From CAIUVD01 sp044338255 (GTDB lineage Bacteria; Planctomycetota; UBA11346): a stretch of DNA of 5,656 bases. The stretch covers positions 1 to 5,656 of the forward strand of contig JBIILZ010000176.1 in NCBI GenBank assembly GCA_044338255.1, read 5' to 3'. Both the position numbers and the translations under genes were made by a program. The notes under the pieces were generated by a model, which was not told where the DNA came from, ran no database searches, and saw nothing but the letters and a program-made list of their open reading frames with translations. Of the stretch, positions 5,409 through 5,656 are shown piece after piece; the stretch's first letter is position 1, and every line of letters starts with the position of its first letter.

Positions 5409-5517
5409 GCAGCAACACGTGTTTTAATAGCCATTTCATTTCAATCGAACAAGGGCGGATCAAAGGAGTAGTTAAAAGTGACCACACCAGCTAATACGGC
5501 TCCTCGCTGTTTGGTGT
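5409..5517. other. Non-coding stretch between the lipocalin fragment and the insertion sequence
   Basis: I see no supported gene here. An 8-base inverted pair, CCACACCA at 5482-5489 and TGGTGTGG at 5512-5519, could form a long-loop hairpin and its right arm touches the presumed end of the insertion sequence. If copy 2 is the original end of the lipocalin gene, this stretch is the former downstream flank of the operon. Confidence 0.4.
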
Positions 5518-5656
5518 GGGTACATAAAATCGCACTGGTATAGTCAGTTCGGGGTTGCGGGATACATTTCTGATACGGTGTGGCCATGAACAGCGATCTC
5601 GACATCTTTACCCTGGGGCTTGGCCTGAAGGCTCCTTGGCAGGTCATCTCATCGGC
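5518..5656 (+). mobile_element. Left end of an ISL3-family insertion sequence (partial)
   Basis: The transposase start at 5586 implies an insertion sequence extending beyond the window. The left boundary is not proven: GGGTACATAAAATCGCACTG, starting at 5518, is a plausible terminal inverted repeat because ISL3 elements usually begin with GG and have a short leader before the transposase. The right terminal repeat and the expected 8-base target duplication are outside the window or cannot be checked. Confidence 0.45.
5586..5656 (+). CDS. ISL3-family transposase, N-terminal fragment (cut by window end)
   Basis: The frame from ATG 5586 runs open to the end of the window and encodes MNSDLDIFTLGLGLKAPWQV followed by ISS. 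The pattern F-x-x-x-LGL-x-x-PW-x-V is the characteristic start of ISL3-family transposases, which are DDE enzymes. Only 23 complete codons are visible, so catalytic residues cannot be seen. No strong Shine-Dalgarno sequence precedes the ATG, which is common in insertion sequences. The gene may be intact or broken beyond the edge. Confidence 0.75.
   Translation, partial: MNSDLDIFTLGLGLKAPWQVISS

Noticed and set aside
5441..5647. Minus-strand open frame opposite the ISL3 transposase start
   Set aside because: It is antisense to the recognisable transposase start and the presumed insertion-sequence end; no motif seen.

Overview
This window looks like proteobacterial chromosome, most likely a gammaproteobacterium or close relative. 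The reasons are a GC-rich left part, tightly overlapping genes, and a Blc-type outer-membrane lipocalin. The species cannot be named from the sequence.

Layout: (1) The first ~49 bases are probably the 5' end of an unrecognised gene on the minus strand, divergent from the rest. (2) A compact plus-strand block follows: a photolyase of the cryptochrome/photolyase-related family (276-1796), an FAD-dependent amine-oxidase-like oxidoreductase (1796-3058), a small four-helix membrane protein (3055-3504) and a Blc-type lipocalin lipoprotein (3554-4069). The first three overlap by 1 and 4 bases and are probably translationally coupled. Lipocalin follows after 49 bases. (3) From about 4074 the composition becomes visibly more AT-rich. 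This segment (4074-5217) carries one gene, an exported SOUL-family putative heme-binding protein (4299-4958), with its own plausible promoter, a cluster of short direct repeats upstream, and several RNA-type hairpins plus a terminator-like hairpin downstream. (4) At 5218-5408 the last 191 bases of the lipocalin gene region reappear with a single base difference, as a headless fragment. (5) The right edge holds the beginning of an ISL3-family transposase (5586 to the window end), probably with the left end of that insertion sequence just before it.

How it fits together: photolyase, FAD oxidoreductase, small membrane protein and lipocalin make sense as a light or photo-oxidative stress set (DNA repair, a flavin redox enzyme and envelope maintenance). 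That role is inferred from family and gene order. The SOUL gene appears to be a later arrival placed between two nearly identical copies of the lipocalin 3' end. This resembles elements that enter the 3' end of a gene and restore its reading frame. The 1335-base unit could in principle be lost by recombination between the repeats, leaving an intact lipocalin gene. The most notable points are this repeat-bounded SOUL segment, the apparent loss of the canonical iron-sulfur cysteines in the photolyase, and the hairpin-rich stretch after the SOUL gene.
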